Below the pieces are notes generated by a model. That model made no database searches and was not told the origin of the DNA. It saw only the letters and a list, made by a program, of their open reading frames with translations. Both the position numbers and the translations under genes were made by a program. From assembly GCF_010727605.1 (NCBI RefSeq), contig NZ_AP022568.1:4712001-4776000 (forward strand): DNA of 64,000 nt, written 5' to 3'. Shown here one piece after another: positions 17,859 through 27,285 of this stretch; positions within the stretch are counted from its first letter, which is position 1; each line of letters begins with the position of its first letter. The stretch is from Mycobacterium simiae. GTDB taxonomy: Bacteria > Actinomycetota > Actinomycetes > Mycobacteriales > Mycobacteriaceae.

Positions 17859-19814
17859 ATGAATGCTGGTGTTGAACAGATGGAGTTTCAGGCTGAGGCG
17901 CGAGCGCTTCTGGATCTGATGGTCCACTCGGTCTACTCCAACAAGGACTCGTTTCTGCGGGAGTTGATCTCGAACGCCTCGGACGCGCTGGACAAGCTGC
18001 GGCTAGAGGCGTTCCGCGACAAGGACCTCGACCCTGATGGCACCGTCACCTCCGACCTGCATATCGAGATCGAGGTGGACAAGGGTGCACGCACGCTGAC
18101 CATCCGTGACAACGGCATCGGGATGACCCGCGACGAGGTCATCGGGCTGATCGGCACCCTGGCCAAGTCGGGGACCGCCGAGCTGCGCCGACAGCTTCGG
18201 GAGGCTAAAAACCAGAAAGACTCGGCGGCCTCCGAAGAACTGATCGGCCAGTTCGGCATCGGTTTCTACTCGTCGTTCATGGTGGCCGACAAGGTCGAGC
18301 TGCTGACCCGCAAGGCCGGTGAGGGCCAGGCCACCCGGTGGGAGTCCACCGGCGAGGGGACCTACACCATCGAGTCGATCGAGGACGCGCCCCAGGGAAC
18401 CGCCGTCACGTTGCACCTCAAGCCCGAGGACGCCGAAGACGAGCTGCACGACTACACCTCGGAGTGGAAGATCCGCAGCCTGGTCAAGCAGTACTCCGAC
18501 TTCATCGCCTGGCCCATCCGGATGGAGGTCGAGCGACGCACGCCCCCCGCAGAAGAAGGCGGCGAGGAAGAGGGCAAGGAAAGCGTCACGATCGAGACCG
18601 AAACCCTGAACTCGATGAAGGCGCTGTGGGCCCGGCCCAAGGACGAAGTCTCCGACGAGGAGTACAAGGAGTTCTACAAGCACGTCGCGCACGCCTGGGA
18701 CGATCCGCTCGAGGTCATCGTGATGAAGGCCGAGGGCACCTTCGAGTACCAGGCCCTGCTGTTTATCCCGTCGCACGCCCCGTTCGACCTGTTCCAGCGG
18801 GACGCCAAGATCGGGGTTCAGCTCTACGTCAAGCGCGTGTTCATCATGGGCGACTGCGACCAGCTGATGCCAGAGTACCTGCGTTTCGTCAAGGGCGTGG
18901 TCGACGCACAAGACTTGTCGCTCAACGTCTCTCGCGAGATCCTGCAGCAGGATCGACAGATCAACGCGATCCGCCGCCGGTTGACGAAAAAGGTGCTGTC
19001 CACGATCAAGGATCTGCAGACCGAACGGCCCGAGGACTATCGCACCTTCTGGACGCAGTTCGGCCGCGTTCTCAAAGAGGGTCTGCTCTCTGACGTCGAC
19101 AACCAGGACACCCTGCTACAGATCTCGTCGTTTGCCTCCACGCACAGCGAGGAGGAGGCCACCACCCTCGCCCAATACGTCGAGCGGATGAAGGAGGGCC
19201 AGGAGCAAATCTTCTACGCCACCGGTGAGACGCGACAGCAAATCTTGAAGTCGCCGCACCTCGAGGCATTCAAGGCCAAGGGCTACGAGGTCCTGCTGCT
19301 CACCGACCCCGTCGACGAGGTCTGGGTGGGCACGGTGACGGAGTTCGACGGCAAACCGTTGCAGTCGGTGGCCAAGGGTGAGGTGGACCTGGACTCCGAC
19401 GAGGACAAGAGCGACGCCGAACGCGAGGAGCAGCAGAGAGACTTCGCCGACCTGCTGACCTGGTTGAAGGAAACGCTGAACGAGCACGTCAAGGAGGTCC
19501 GGCTATCCAGCCGGTTGACCGAGTCGCCGGCCTGCCTGATCACCGACGCCTTCGGGATCAGCCCGGCACTCGCGCGTATCTACCAGGCCTCCGGGCAGAA
19601 CATCCCTATTGGCAAGCGGATTCTGGAACTCAATCCGAGCCATCCGCTGATCACGGGCCTGCGCCAGGCGCACCAGGAGCGGCCCGACGATCCCGCCGTC
19701 ACCGAGACCGCCGAATTGCTGTACGGGACGGCGTTGTTGGCCGAAGGAGGTGCGCTCGACGATCCGGCGAAATTCGCCGAACTACTCGCCAAGCAATTGA
19801 CCCGCACCTTGTAA
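17859..19814 (+). CDS. htpG: Molecular chaperone HtpG (Hsp90)
   Basis: The 651 residues match the usual mycobacterial length of about 647. The GHKL ATPase N-terminus is clear: FLRELISNASDALDKLR (Asn and Asp contacts), DNGIGMTRDEV, and the lid GQFGIGFYSSFMVADKVEL. The middle domain carries the conserved stretch LNVSREILQQDRQINAI with the catalytic-loop Arg, and the C-terminal dimerisation domain is complete. It is an ATP-dependent cytosolic chaperone for protein refolding under stress. The ATG at 17859 is chosen because MNAGVEQMEFQAEARALLDLM aligns with the family start. Confidence 0.97.
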   Translation: MNAGVEQMEFQAEARALLDLMVHSVYSNKDSFLRELISNASDALDKLRLEAFRDKDLDPDGTVTSDLHIEIEVDKGARTLTIRDNGIGMTRDEVIGLIGTLAKSGTAELRRQLREAKNQKDSAASEELIGQFGIGFYSSFMVADKVELLTRKAGEGQATRWESTGEGTYTIESIEDAPQGTAVTLHLKPEDAEDELHDYTSEWKIRSLVKQYSDFIAWPIRMEVERRTPPAEEGGEEEGKESVTIETETLNSMKALWARPKDEVSDEEYKEFYKHVAHAWDDPLEVIVMKAEGTFEYQALLFIPSHAPFDLFQRDAKIGVQLYVKRVFIMGDCDQLMPEYLRFVKGVVDAQDLSLNVSREILQQDRQINAIRRRLTKKVLSTIKDLQTERPEDYRTFWTQFGRVLKEGLLSDVDNQDTLLQISSFASTHSEEEATTLAQYVERMKEGQEQIFYATGETRQQILKSPHLEAFKAKGYEVLLLTDPVDEVWVGTVTEFDGKPLQSVAKGEVDLDSDEDKSDAEREEQQRDFADLLTWLKETLNEHVKEVRLSSRLTESPACLITDAFGISPALARIYQASGQNIPIGKRILELNPSHPLITGLRQAHQERPDDPAVTETAELLYGTALLAEGGALDDPAKFAELLAKQLTRTL

Positions 19815-19884
19815 GCAGGCAAAACCCCGCAAGTTCGCGGCTGACTCGCGGTTGAAATGGGGTCGCAGCGGATAATTACTCCGC

Positions 19885-20130
19885 ATGCCCACGTTTCGAG
19901 CTGTCGACCCGCACGGCGAGGTCATCGCGGCGAGGAATTTCGACAGCGCGGAGGCGGCACACGCTTGGTTTATCGGCATCGCCGATGGTTCTGAACTGGG
20001 CTGGCGCATGGAAGTCGACGACGCTGGATCTTGGGCGTTTTTCGACGACACCGGCGGTTTCACCGCGCCGGCGAGTCGTCTTCCCCGCCACGGCGACGAC
20101 CTCGGCGAGCAACCCCACTGCCGCGGTTAG
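19885..20130 (+). CDS. Conserved small protein of unknown function
   Basis: The 81 residues begin MPTFRAVDPHGEVIAARNFDS. The composition is ordinary globular (two Trp, acidic), with coding-type codon use, and it reads like a small actinobacterial family rather than a shadow. No motif suggests function and no signal peptide is present. Its stop overlaps that of the convergent DUF3556 gene by 4 bp. Confidence 0.6.
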   Translation: MPTFRAVDPHGEVIAARNFDSAEAAHAWFIGIADGSELGWRMEVDDAGSWAFFDDTGGFTAPASRLPRHGDDLGEQPHCRG

Positions 20131-21908
20131 TCCGCCGCGGACAACCGCTTCGCGGCACCAGCCGTCCCGCGGCCGTCGATCAGGCGGACGGGGAATTCGT
20201 CGCCGGGTTCGGGCCATGGCTGACGCGCCAGCATGTCCTTGACGTTGACGTAGCCTTCTTCGATCACGCCGGCCTTGGCGTCGACGATGCGATACCACTG
20301 CCGCTGGGTCTGGATCGGCTGCCCTTCCAAGACGACCACTCGGACGTCGCCCTCATCGAAGTCGCAGCGCCGCTGCAAGGCCTCCAACAACTGTTCGTTG
20401 TGTAGGTGGCCCTCGCCGAAGTTCCAGCCGAGCAGTGGACCGGCGACAATCTCACCCTCGCGCATCCGATAGTCGGCCTCGTTGTCGATCGCACGGGGCA
20501 GCAGCCCGTTGAGCGCGCGGCCATGGGTGTGCATCGCCCGGAAGGCGGCGGCCTTGTCGATCGTGATCTCGGCGGTCGCCGCGCCGTAGAGCTTGGCCAG
20601 TTGGTTGACGGTCAGCGCGGAGCTCTTGACAACGTCGGCCTCGATCCTGTCCTCGGCGCCGGTGCGGAAGCACCACACGCTGGTGGCCCAGTTGCCGGCG
20701 TAATAGCGCATCGCGGGCAAGAATGAAAACTGTTGCGGGAAAAGGTTTCCCAGGATCGGCACCACGGCCAGGGCGACGACCAGGATGGTGAGCAGTAGCG
20801 GCGAGCGGATATCGGTTGCATGGATCCCGCCGTAGTGCCCAAACAAGTAGAACAGCGAGAAGATCAGAAACACGTTCCACTCCAACGGAACTCCCATCGG
20901 GAGGTTGGAAATGATATTGAGGTGGAAGATCACCATAAATCCGATCAAGAACCATGCCCAGCGATGACCGTCGGCGAAGAACACCAAAACGAGCGGCACC
21001 AGCAGCTCCGCCGTGGTGCCCCCGACATGGGCCATGATCTTGGGGATCCAGGAGGGACGGATGTCGTTGACCGCGTCGCGGTAGAGCCGGCGTTTGGCCC
21101 AATTGAACGTCTTGCTCCGCAGCAGCGGGTGATTGCTGGTCATCGCCGCAACGACATAGGGGAAGTGGTGGTTGAGCTTGGAAGTCGCCGCCCCCCACCA
21201 CAGCGCCAGCATGACGATTTTGAAAGCGGCGATCTGGTCGGCGAATTCGAAGAAGAAGGCGAACATGGTCAGCCAGTAGTGCTCACCGCGAGCCGCGAGG
21301 AACACCGTCTTGTCGCGCAGCCCCAACAGCGCCAAGCTGACGATCGCCGGTACCAGCAGCATGGGGTCGAGCAGACCGACGTCGCCGTCGAGGGTCACCG
21401 GGCCGCCGCGCCCGGACGACAGCAGGGCCCAGGTGGCGGAACCCAGCACGATCGCGTACAGGGCTACGTCGACGATGCTGCGGGTATCGCCGCGCGTGAA
21501 CGGGACGACACGCGGCCAGGGCGGCAATCGGATGGTGTTGGGGCGCAACCAAAAAAGAACGCCACCGATGGGCGGCCAGAACCTGGCAGTCAGCGGGCCC
21601 GAGCCGCAGCCCAAGCCGAGCACCTCGAACAGCAGCGTGAAGACGACGAGCTTCTGGTAGACGATCGGTTGGGTCCACCACGCGCCGATCTGACCCAGCC
21701 CGCCCAAGCCGGGGGTCAGCGAGATGACCGCTGCGGCACCGCCGGCATACGCCACCATCTTCAGCACGTACAAGAGGTAAATCGCATACGGGGTGCCGAA
21801 GCCGTGTTCCACCCAATGCCGAGTCACCACTTGCAGCCTCGCCGATCGCGGCAGCGTGGACCAGGTGTCGTGATCGACGTCTGGCAGGTCCGGCGTGATG
21901 AATCCCAT
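20127..21908 (-). CDS. DUF3556 multipass membrane protein
   Basis: The ATG at 21908 gives 593 residues starting MGFITPDLPDVDHDTWS, the typical beginning of this mycobacterial family, and ACGAGG lies upstream. The longer frame to 22019 adds an atypical 37 residues. Signature segments include HWVEHGFGTPYAIYLLYVLKM, LGLGCGSGPLTARF, and many hydrophobic helices (about 10-12). A soluble C-terminal part follows (EGHLHNEQLLEALQRRCDF, DVRVVVLEGQPIQTQRQWY). Function is unknown; the layout is reminiscent of vitamin-K-dependent carboxylase/HTTM-like membrane enzymes, which is only a suggestion. Confidence 0.88.
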   Translation of the reverse strand: MGFITPDLPDVDHDTWSTLPRSARLQVVTRHWVEHGFGTPYAIYLLYVLKMVAYAGGAAAVISLTPGLGGLGQIGAWWTQPIVYQKLVVFTLLFEVLGLGCGSGPLTARFWPPIGGVLFWLRPNTIRLPPWPRVVPFTRGDTRSIVDVALYAIVLGSATWALLSSGRGGPVTLDGDVGLLDPMLLVPAIVSLALLGLRDKTVFLAARGEHYWLTMFAFFFEFADQIAAFKIVMLALWWGAATSKLNHHFPYVVAAMTSNHPLLRSKTFNWAKRRLYRDAVNDIRPSWIPKIMAHVGGTTAELLVPLVLVFFADGHRWAWFLIGFMVIFHLNIISNLPMGVPLEWNVFLIFSLFYLFGHYGGIHATDIRSPLLLTILVVALAVVPILGNLFPQQFSFLPAMRYYAGNWATSVWCFRTGAEDRIEADVVKSSALTVNQLAKLYGAATAEITIDKAAAFRAMHTHGRALNGLLPRAIDNEADYRMREGEIVAGPLLGWNFGEGHLHNEQLLEALQRRCDFDEGDVRVVVLEGQPIQTQRQWYRIVDAKAGVIEEGYVNVKDMLARQPWPEPGDEFPVRLIDGRGTAGAAKRLSAAD

Positions 21909-22202
21909 GATGCCTCGTTCCGCGTTGAACCCAATAGGCGAGTACCAATGTATCGCCGTGCCGGGTTTGCTCGGGAGCATGGCCAGGATCCCTCCGCCAC
22001 GCCGCGGCCGCGCTGACAACCAACATTGTCTGGTGATGAAGCAAGCAGCTCGCCCCTTCGTTTGTGCAGCGTCACGCCATAAGCTGGCGTGACGTGCGTG
22101 ACCTGCATGACGTGGGGCCCCCGCGCGCTTAAGTGACGGGCGCAGGGAATCGGCACTGCCCCTTTACTCTCTGACGCGATAGTTGGTCAGCGGAAGGCAG
22201 GT

Positions 22203-23504
22203 ATGAGTTCAACGACAGAACGTGTGATGCCCGTGCGCCGTCGCACACCGCTCAATCGTTCGCAGATCGCCGGGTTTTGGGGGGCCTGGACGGGCTGGAC
22301 ACTTGATGGGATGGATTCGTTCATCTACGCGCTCGTGCTCACGCCGGCACTGACGGAATTGCTGCCACGATCCGGCATCGCTGCGACGCCGGCCAACGTT
22401 GGGCTCGCGGGATCGATCCTGTTCGCGCTGTTCCTGGTGGGTTGGGGCCTTTCCTTCATTTGGGGTCCCATCGCCGACCGCTTCGGGCGGACCAAGGTGC
22501 TAGCCGCGACGATCTTCACCTTCGCGATTTTCACCGGGCTTTCGGCTACCGCCCACACCGTCTGGGAGCTCGCCACTTATCGGTTCATCGCCGGTGTGGG
22601 CATCGGTGGCGAGTGGGCCCTGGCGGGAACCTACGTGGCCGAAGCGTGGCCGGAGGACCGCCGCAAGATGGGCGCCGGATATTTGCAGACCGGCTACTAC
22701 GCCGGCTTCTTCTTGGCTGCGGCGCTCAACTACACCATCGGTGTGCACTTCGGTTGGCGTGCAATGTTTTTGACCGGCGCTGTGCCTGTGGTTGTGGCGA
22801 TCCTGATCTTGACGCGGGTTCGGGAAACCGAGAAGTGGGAGCGGGCCGAGGTTTCCGCCGCAGCCCAGACGAACCCGTTGCGGGAAATCTTCAGTGCCCG
22901 GTACCGACGCCGGACGTGGGTGGCGTGCATATTGGTCACGATCGCGATCGTGGGCCTGTGGGCAGGCACGGTCTACGAGCCGACGGCCGTGATTCAACTT
23001 GCGCAGCACGCCGGTCTGGGTAAAGCCGACTCGACGAAGATCGCGTCGTTCGCCACCGGTCTGCTGTCGATCGGGACGATCCTGGGATGTCTTGTGCTGC
23101 CGGTGATTGCCGAACGCATCGGCCGGCGAAAGACCGCGGCTATTTATTTCGCCGGCATGGCGGTATCGATTGCCGCCAGCTTCGGCTGGGCGTTCTACCA
23201 GCCCAACGGCCTGGCCCCGTTCATCGCCTGGCTGTTCGTGCTCGGCTTCTTCGGCGGTAACTTTGCGCTGTTTAGCCTCTGGTTGCCTGAGCAGTTCGAG
23301 ACCCGGGTGCGGGCAACGGCATTCGCGTTCTGTACCTCGTTCGGGCGCTTCGTCGGTGCCGGTGTGAACTTCATCCTCGGCGCCGCCGTGCTGCACACGC
23401 ATACCCTCGGGCTGCCCGTCGCCTTGACGTCGATCGTATTCCTGATCGGGCTGTTCATCATTCCCTTGGCGCCGGAGACGCACGGCGAACCGCTGCCCTC
23501 GTAG
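22203..23504 (+). CDS. MFS transporter
   Basis: The 433 residues have about 12 hydrophobic helices. The MFS loop 2-3 signature is GPIADRFGRTKVL, its counterpart between TM8 and TM9 is IAERIGRRKTAA, and TM4-5 has FIAGVGIGGEWALAGTYVAE, typical of the metabolite:H+ symporter group (aromatic acid or sugar-type). It is an inner-membrane protein with unknown substrate. Its 3' end overlaps the convergent padR gene by 47 bp. Confidence 0.9.
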   Translation: MSSTTERVMPVRRRTPLNRSQIAGFWGAWTGWTLDGMDSFIYALVLTPALTELLPRSGIAATPANVGLAGSILFALFLVGWGLSFIWGPIADRFGRTKVLAATIFTFAIFTGLSATAHTVWELATYRFIAGVGIGGEWALAGTYVAEAWPEDRRKMGAGYLQTGYYAGFFLAAALNYTIGVHFGWRAMFLTGAVPVVVAILILTRVRETEKWERAEVSAAAQTNPLREIFSARYRRRTWVACILVTIAIVGLWAGTVYEPTAVIQLAQHAGLGKADSTKIASFATGLLSIGTILGCLVLPVIAERIGRRKTAAIYFAGMAVSIAASFGWAFYQPNGLAPFIAWLFVLGFFGGNFALFSLWLPEQFETRVRATAFAFCTSFGRFVGAGVNFILGAAVLHTHTLGLPVALTSIVFLIGLFIIPLAPETHGEPLPS

Positions 23505-24138
23505 CAGCGGCATCGTTGTACCGGGCGGGCCAATCGGCAGTGAACGCATCCGAGGGCACCGCGGCCCCGGTGGTGGGCGTGACGCCCGTCCATTCGGCGA
23601 TCGCGTCCTCTGCCCAATGTGCCCATCGAAGCACCCCTTGATACTGGGCCATCAGCAGCTTGCCCGTGATTGCCGCCACCGGCAAGCGGTTTGGGAAGGG
23701 GCCGCCGCTTGTTCTGTATTCCGTTGACCTGCTGATAATCTCGGCTAGCCGCGCTTCCGCATCGGCGCGAATTTCGCGCACGGTCGAGCGCAGCGCAGTC
23801 ACGTCGCCAGCGTCGGCAAACGCCACCTTGATCATGGCTTCGGACTCAAAGCGCATCCCCGCGGAGGGCACGTTCAACCAGTCACGCAGTGCGGCGCGCC
23901 CCGCCTCGGTGATCTCGTAGACGGTGCTGCGCCGTTTACCGGTGAAGCTGGTTTTGGACACGGCCAATCCGGCCGAGACCAGCTTCTTGGGCTCCTCATA
24001 GATCATGCTGGCCGCCCGCGGCCAGAACCAGCTGAGGGTCCGCTCCATCTGTTGGGCGAGTTCATAAGTCGTAAACGGCTGGATCGAAAGCAATCCGAGT
24101 ATGGCAAAGGACGTCGGCGTCAGCTGCTTACTGGGCAT
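23458..24138 (-). CDS. PadR-family transcriptional regulator
   Basis: The ATG at 24138 gives 226 residues starting MPSKQLTPTSFAILGLLSIQPFTTYELAQQM, a canonical PadR winged helix. Recognition helix and wing follow (RAASMIYEEPKKLVSAGLA, KRRSTVYEITEAGRAALRDW). A helical Vir/PadR_C dimerisation domain comes next, then a short Pro/Ala-rich tail. It is divergent from the nitronate monooxygenase-VOC operon, and the 73-bp intergenic region holds a promoter and a perfect palindrome, so local repression of that operon is the natural reading. Confidence 0.88.
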   Translation of the reverse strand: MPSKQLTPTSFAILGLLSIQPFTTYELAQQMERTLSWFWPRAASMIYEEPKKLVSAGLAVSKTSFTGKRRSTVYEITEAGRAALRDWLNVPSAGMRFESEAMIKVAFADAGDVTALRSTVREIRADAEARLAEIISRSTEYRTSGGPFPNRLPVAAITGKLLMAQYQGVLRWAHWAEDAIAEWTGVTPTTGAAVPSDAFTADWPARYNDAAATRAAVRRASPAPRE

Positions 24139-24141
24139 CGG

Positions 24142-24169
24142 TTGACAATACTCCAAATCGGACTACATT
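24142..24169 (+). promoter_or_regulatory. Sigma70-like promoter for the nitronate monooxygenase operon
   Basis: TTGACA (24142-24147) and TACATT (24164-24169) are separated by 16 bp and point toward the gene at 24212. The predicted transcription start falls at about 24176, at the edge of the palindrome. Confidence 0.55.
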
Positions 24170-24174
24170 CAAGA

Positions 24175-24193
24175 ATGCTCCGATCAGGAGCAT
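24175..24193. promoter_or_regulatory. Perfect palindrome, probable PadR operator
   Basis: ATGCTCC-GATCA-GGAGCAT has 7-bp perfect arms and a 5-bp spacer. It covers the predicted start of transcription between padR and the nitronate monooxygenase gene, ideal for repression by a dimeric PadR protein. Confidence 0.6.
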
Positions 24194-24211
24194 GGGGAAG
24201 GGAAGTCGCTC

Positions 24212-25249
24212 ATGCAGACCCGGTTGACCCGCGAATTCGGTGTCCGGTACCCGTTGGTCGGGGCAGGTATGGCATTTATTGCCCACGAGCACCTCGCGGC
24301 GGCGGTCACCAACGCCGGCGCACTCGGAGTGCTCGGCGCCTCGCCGGATCCCGCCGACAGTCTGGTCGTGATGGTCGAACGCTTGCGCACCTTGACATCT
24401 GGACCGTTCGGCGTCGACCTCATATGCGCCGAGACAGGTATGGGACCGGCCACGACGGATCAGCACATCGTCGAATGCATCCGGTTGGGCGTACCGCTGG
24501 TGGTGTTCCACCACGACCCGCCGCCGAGCCGATGGGTAGGCGCACTGCGCGCGGTGGGAATCCACGTGTGGATGCAGGCCTCGTCGCCGGAGATCGCTGC
24601 GACCGCAATCGGTTTAGGTGTCGACGGTATTGTCGCTCAAGGCAGTGAAGCCGGTGGCCATGCCCGCGGGCAGGTACCGCTGCACAGGTTACTAAGAACG
24701 ATCCGCCAGCATTGGCCCGATCTACTGCTGCTCGGAGCGGGCGGCATCTCGGACGGTGCGGCGGTGGCGGCGGCGCTGCGAGCGGGCGCGGATGGCGTAT
24801 GGGTCGGCACCGCACTGGTCGTCGCCAACGAAGCCAACGCCCACCCCGAGTACAAGCGTCGTCTTATTGATTCTTCCGGTAAGACCGTGCGCACCAAGCT
24901 ATTCGGGCCCGAGTGGCCAAACCAGCCCTACCGGCTCCTCGCGACCCCCGCCGTGCTCGATGCCGAGGCGGCGGCGCGCCGGGGCGAAACCCAGCCGGGC
25001 GTGTCCATCGGCCGCACCCGGCTGTTCCCGCATTCGTCGAATATGCCGTACGAGTTGCCGGCCAGGTCGGCTTTGCCGCCGACAACCGATACCGAAGGCG
25101 ACTGGGAGGCAATGGTTTACCCGGCCGGCCAGGGAGTGGGGTTGGTTCGGCGGATTGCCCCGGCGGCCGAGATCGTCGAGCAGATGATGAGTCAGGCGGG
25201 TGCCGTGCTCGGCAACGGCCGTCGCCGAGCCGATGTTGGGAAGGGGTAG
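24212..25249 (+). CDS. Nitronate monooxygenase / 2-nitropropane dioxygenase-like FMN enzyme
   Basis: The 345 residues show MQTRLTREFGVRYPLVGAGMAFI as the usual FMN-barrel start, GVDGIVAQGSEAGGHARGQV for the FMN-phosphate and catalytic His region, and LLGAGGISDGAAVAAALRAGADGVWVG for the phosphate-binding loop. The family oxidises alkyl nitronates, though many actinobacterial members act on other substrates such as enoyl thioesters. It forms a tight pair with the VOC gene (3-bp gap). Confidence 0.88.
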   Translation: MQTRLTREFGVRYPLVGAGMAFIAHEHLAAAVTNAGALGVLGASPDPADSLVVMVERLRTLTSGPFGVDLICAETGMGPATTDQHIVECIRLGVPLVVFHHDPPPSRWVGALRAVGIHVWMQASSPEIAATAIGLGVDGIVAQGSEAGGHARGQVPLHRLLRTIRQHWPDLLLLGAGGISDGAAVAAALRAGADGVWVGTALVVANEANAHPEYKRRLIDSSGKTVRTKLFGPEWPNQPYRLLATPAVLDAEAAARRGETQPGVSIGRTRLFPHSSNMPYELPARSALPPTTDTEGDWEAMVYPAGQGVGLVRRIAPAAEIVEQMMSQAGAVLGNGRRRADVGKG

Positions 25250-25252
25250 CTC

Positions 25253-25654
25253 ATGCCGACATTCAGCAGGGTGTCGCACATTTCCTTCTCAGTGCGCGAT
25301 GCCGAGGCCAGCGCTCGATGGTGGACCGCACTGCTCGGGCTCACCGAGATCGACCGGGTGGCCGGTGACGGCTGGCGAGGCATCGTGCTGCTGCATCCCG
25401 GCACCCGCACCATCATCGAATTCCAGCAGCATGACGCGCATCAGGGTGAGTCGTTCGATCCACGGCGTACCGGATTGGATCACATGGCATTCAAAGTCGA
25501 CGATCGCGCCGAGCTCGACGACTGGTTGGCTCGCTTCCGGCAACTCGGCGTCACCCATTCCCCGATCGCCGACCGGGAATACGGTGCGGTGCTGACATTC
25601 AAGGACCTCGATGGCATTCAATTCGAAATGTTTTTCAAAGCCGATCACCCGTGA
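25253..25654 (+). CDS. VOC-superfamily (glyoxalase/dioxygenase fold) protein
   Basis: The 133 residues begin MPTFSRVSHISFSVRDAEASARWW, a classic VOC first beta-alpha-beta unit. The metal-ligand positions look present: His in VSHISF, HPGTRTIIEFQ, GLDHMAFKV and the terminal Glu in GIQFEMFF. It belongs to the operon controlled from the padR intergenic region and may process the product of the nitronate monooxygenase; the substrate is unknown. Confidence 0.85.
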   Translation: MPTFSRVSHISFSVRDAEASARWWTALLGLTEIDRVAGDGWRGIVLLHPGTRTIIEFQQHDAHQGESFDPRRTGLDHMAFKVDDRAELDDWLARFRQLGVTHSPIADREYGAVLTFKDLDGIQFEMFFKADHP

Positions 25655-25694
25655 GGTTCAGCGTTGACGATGCGGCGATGATCGCGTCGGCTGG

Positions 25695-26549
25695 TCAGTA
25701 GCCGATCGATGCCAAAAAGGAACCGCGCGGCTCCTGGTAGTGACCCAGGCTCATCAGATTCAAGATGTAGACGATCCGCAAGCCTTGGTCGAAACACCAC
25801 CGCAGCAGCTCGGCATTGCGCAGCGGGACAAGGAACCCATTCCAACTGAACTTGTCGGCACTCGCAATCAACGCGATGAGATCGTCGTTGCTCACCGCAA
25901 CCGAGTGGCCGGTAAACCCGACATCGGTGGTGTATCCGGTGATGCGGCCGTCACGTTCCACGACCTTGGCCGACCCCTGGCTAATGGCGTCGCGCACCTC
26001 ACCGCTTCGGTCGTGGCCGTGGACTTGCAGACACAGCTTGTCGCACTCGGCTAGATCCGTGAGTTGTGCTCCCCGCACCTCGAAACCGTCGAACTGCTGC
26101 AAGACCGGTTCGCCCTGCATCGCTGCGAGCGGTTCACGCGTCTTGAAGCCAAGCTTGGTGTACAGGCTCATCGACCGGTTGTGATACGCCAGCTGGACCA
26201 GGCGCACTCCCCATGCCTTTCGCTGCGAGCTGCGGTCCAGCACGGCCTGCATCAGCAGGCGACCGATCCCGCGGTCCTGCACGTCGGACGCCACGCTGAC
26301 CGGACCCACACTGAAGATTGCCGATCGTTCGTCAAGGAAGTTGCTGCCGACCAGTCGATCATCCGATTCGGCGACGATACTGAAGAATTCGGGGTGTGAC
26401 TGAAGAGACGTGACCAGCTCATGTGCATGGGTTGCGGACGGGAAGTCCGACGGGAAGTTGTGCCGGGCCGCGATCGCGTTGAAGGCCTTGTAACAGATAC
26501 GCGCACATTCGGCGGTATCCGTCTGCGTCATGGTACGTATGCGAGTCAT
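25695..26549 (-). CDS. GNAT-family N-acetyltransferase, double domain
   Basis: The ATG at 26549 (MTRIRTMTQTDTAECARICY) follows AAGGAA at good spacing, giving 284 residues. The N-terminal GNAT domain has the acetyl-CoA motif VASDVQDRGIGRLLMQAVLD and ends YTKLGFKTREPL. A degenerate second GNAT-like half follows (VHGHDRSGEVRDAI, ITGYTTDVGFTGHSVA). The protein is cytoplasmic and its substrate unknown. Confidence 0.83.
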   Translation of the reverse strand: MTRIRTMTQTDTAECARICYKAFNAIAARHNFPSDFPSATHAHELVTSLQSHPEFFSIVAESDDRLVGSNFLDERSAIFSVGPVSVASDVQDRGIGRLLMQAVLDRSSQRKAWGVRLVQLAYHNRSMSLYTKLGFKTREPLAAMQGEPVLQQFDGFEVRGAQLTDLAECDKLCLQVHGHDRSGEVRDAISQGSAKVVERDGRITGYTTDVGFTGHSVAVSNDDLIALIASADKFSWNGFLVPLRNAELLRWCFDQGLRIVYILNLMSLGHYQEPRGSFLASIGY

Positions 26550-26661
26550 CAAGTGTTCCTTATCCATCGCTGGCGCCAACGACGGATCCTACCTAGGTGA
26601 CCTGTGGCTAAACACCCTGTGGCTGAGTGGCTTACCCTCCCACAAACGAGTCGGTGCCTCT

Positions 26662-27189
26662 CTAGCTGCCGGGCCCCAGCACGAAGCAGCGGCCAGTGCT
26701 GCTGTTGAGTAACACCTCTTGTACCACTGACTTGTCGATCGTCGGGAACTCGAAGCGGTGCGTCTGCTGGCCGGCCCCGATTGAGGCTTCCTGAGACTCG
26801 TCGGTGCCGTCCTTCTTGCGCACTGTCGCAGTGACTTTGTCGGGTTTCGACAGATTCTGCGGTTCGTGGAAGTACCAGATCTCGATCCCCGGTCCGCCTG
26901 AATTGGGTTGCCAGCCATCGGAATAGAAGCACGCGGGGTTGCCCTCGGCGTCCGGCGGGGGCGGGGCACAGATCGACAATCCGACGCAGTCCGGCGCGGC
27001 GCTGGTCGTCGCGGCCGGTGCCAGGGTCGTGCTCGGCGCCGGGCTGGGGCTGCGCGCCGAGCTGCCGATCGGGGACGCTGTCGAGCTCGAACTCGATGCG
27101 TTGGGATTCGACGCCGGGTGCGACCCGCACGAGGTTACGGTGATACAGCCCATTGCGATGACGGCCAACAATCGCGGTGCTCTCGACAT
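26662..27189 (-). CDS. Putative lipoprotein of unknown function
   Basis: The 175 residues have a basic start, a hydrophobic core (LLAVIAMGCITVTSC) and a lipobox-like VTSC, followed by a long Ser/Thr/Pro/Ala linker typical of mycobacterial lipoproteins. The folded part carries Cys residues (DCVGLSIC, NPACFY, GRCFVLG) that could pair as disulfides. No enzymatic motif was seen. The lipobox lacks the usual Leu at -3, so lipidation is probable rather than certain. Confidence 0.75.
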   Translation of the reverse strand: MSRAPRLLAVIAMGCITVTSCGSHPASNPNASSSSSTASPIGSSARSPSPAPSTTLAPAATTSAAPDCVGLSICAPPPPDAEGNPACFYSDGWQPNSGGPGIEIWYFHEPQNLSKPDKVTATVRKKDGTDESQEASIGAGQQTHRFEFPTIDKSVVQEVLLNSSTGRCFVLGPGS

Positions 27190-27285
27190 CGGTGTCCTCT
27201 CCGCCTTGTCTTCACCCTTGCTGTTCGAGTCCTATTCGGGCCGCAGCGATTTGGTAGTTCCGTTCGCCGCAATGGGTTGCCCGGC

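Noticed and set aside
20820..22016. 398-codon plus-strand frame
   Set aside because: Antisense to the DUF3556 gene; Gln/Arg-rich with no membrane segments or motifs.
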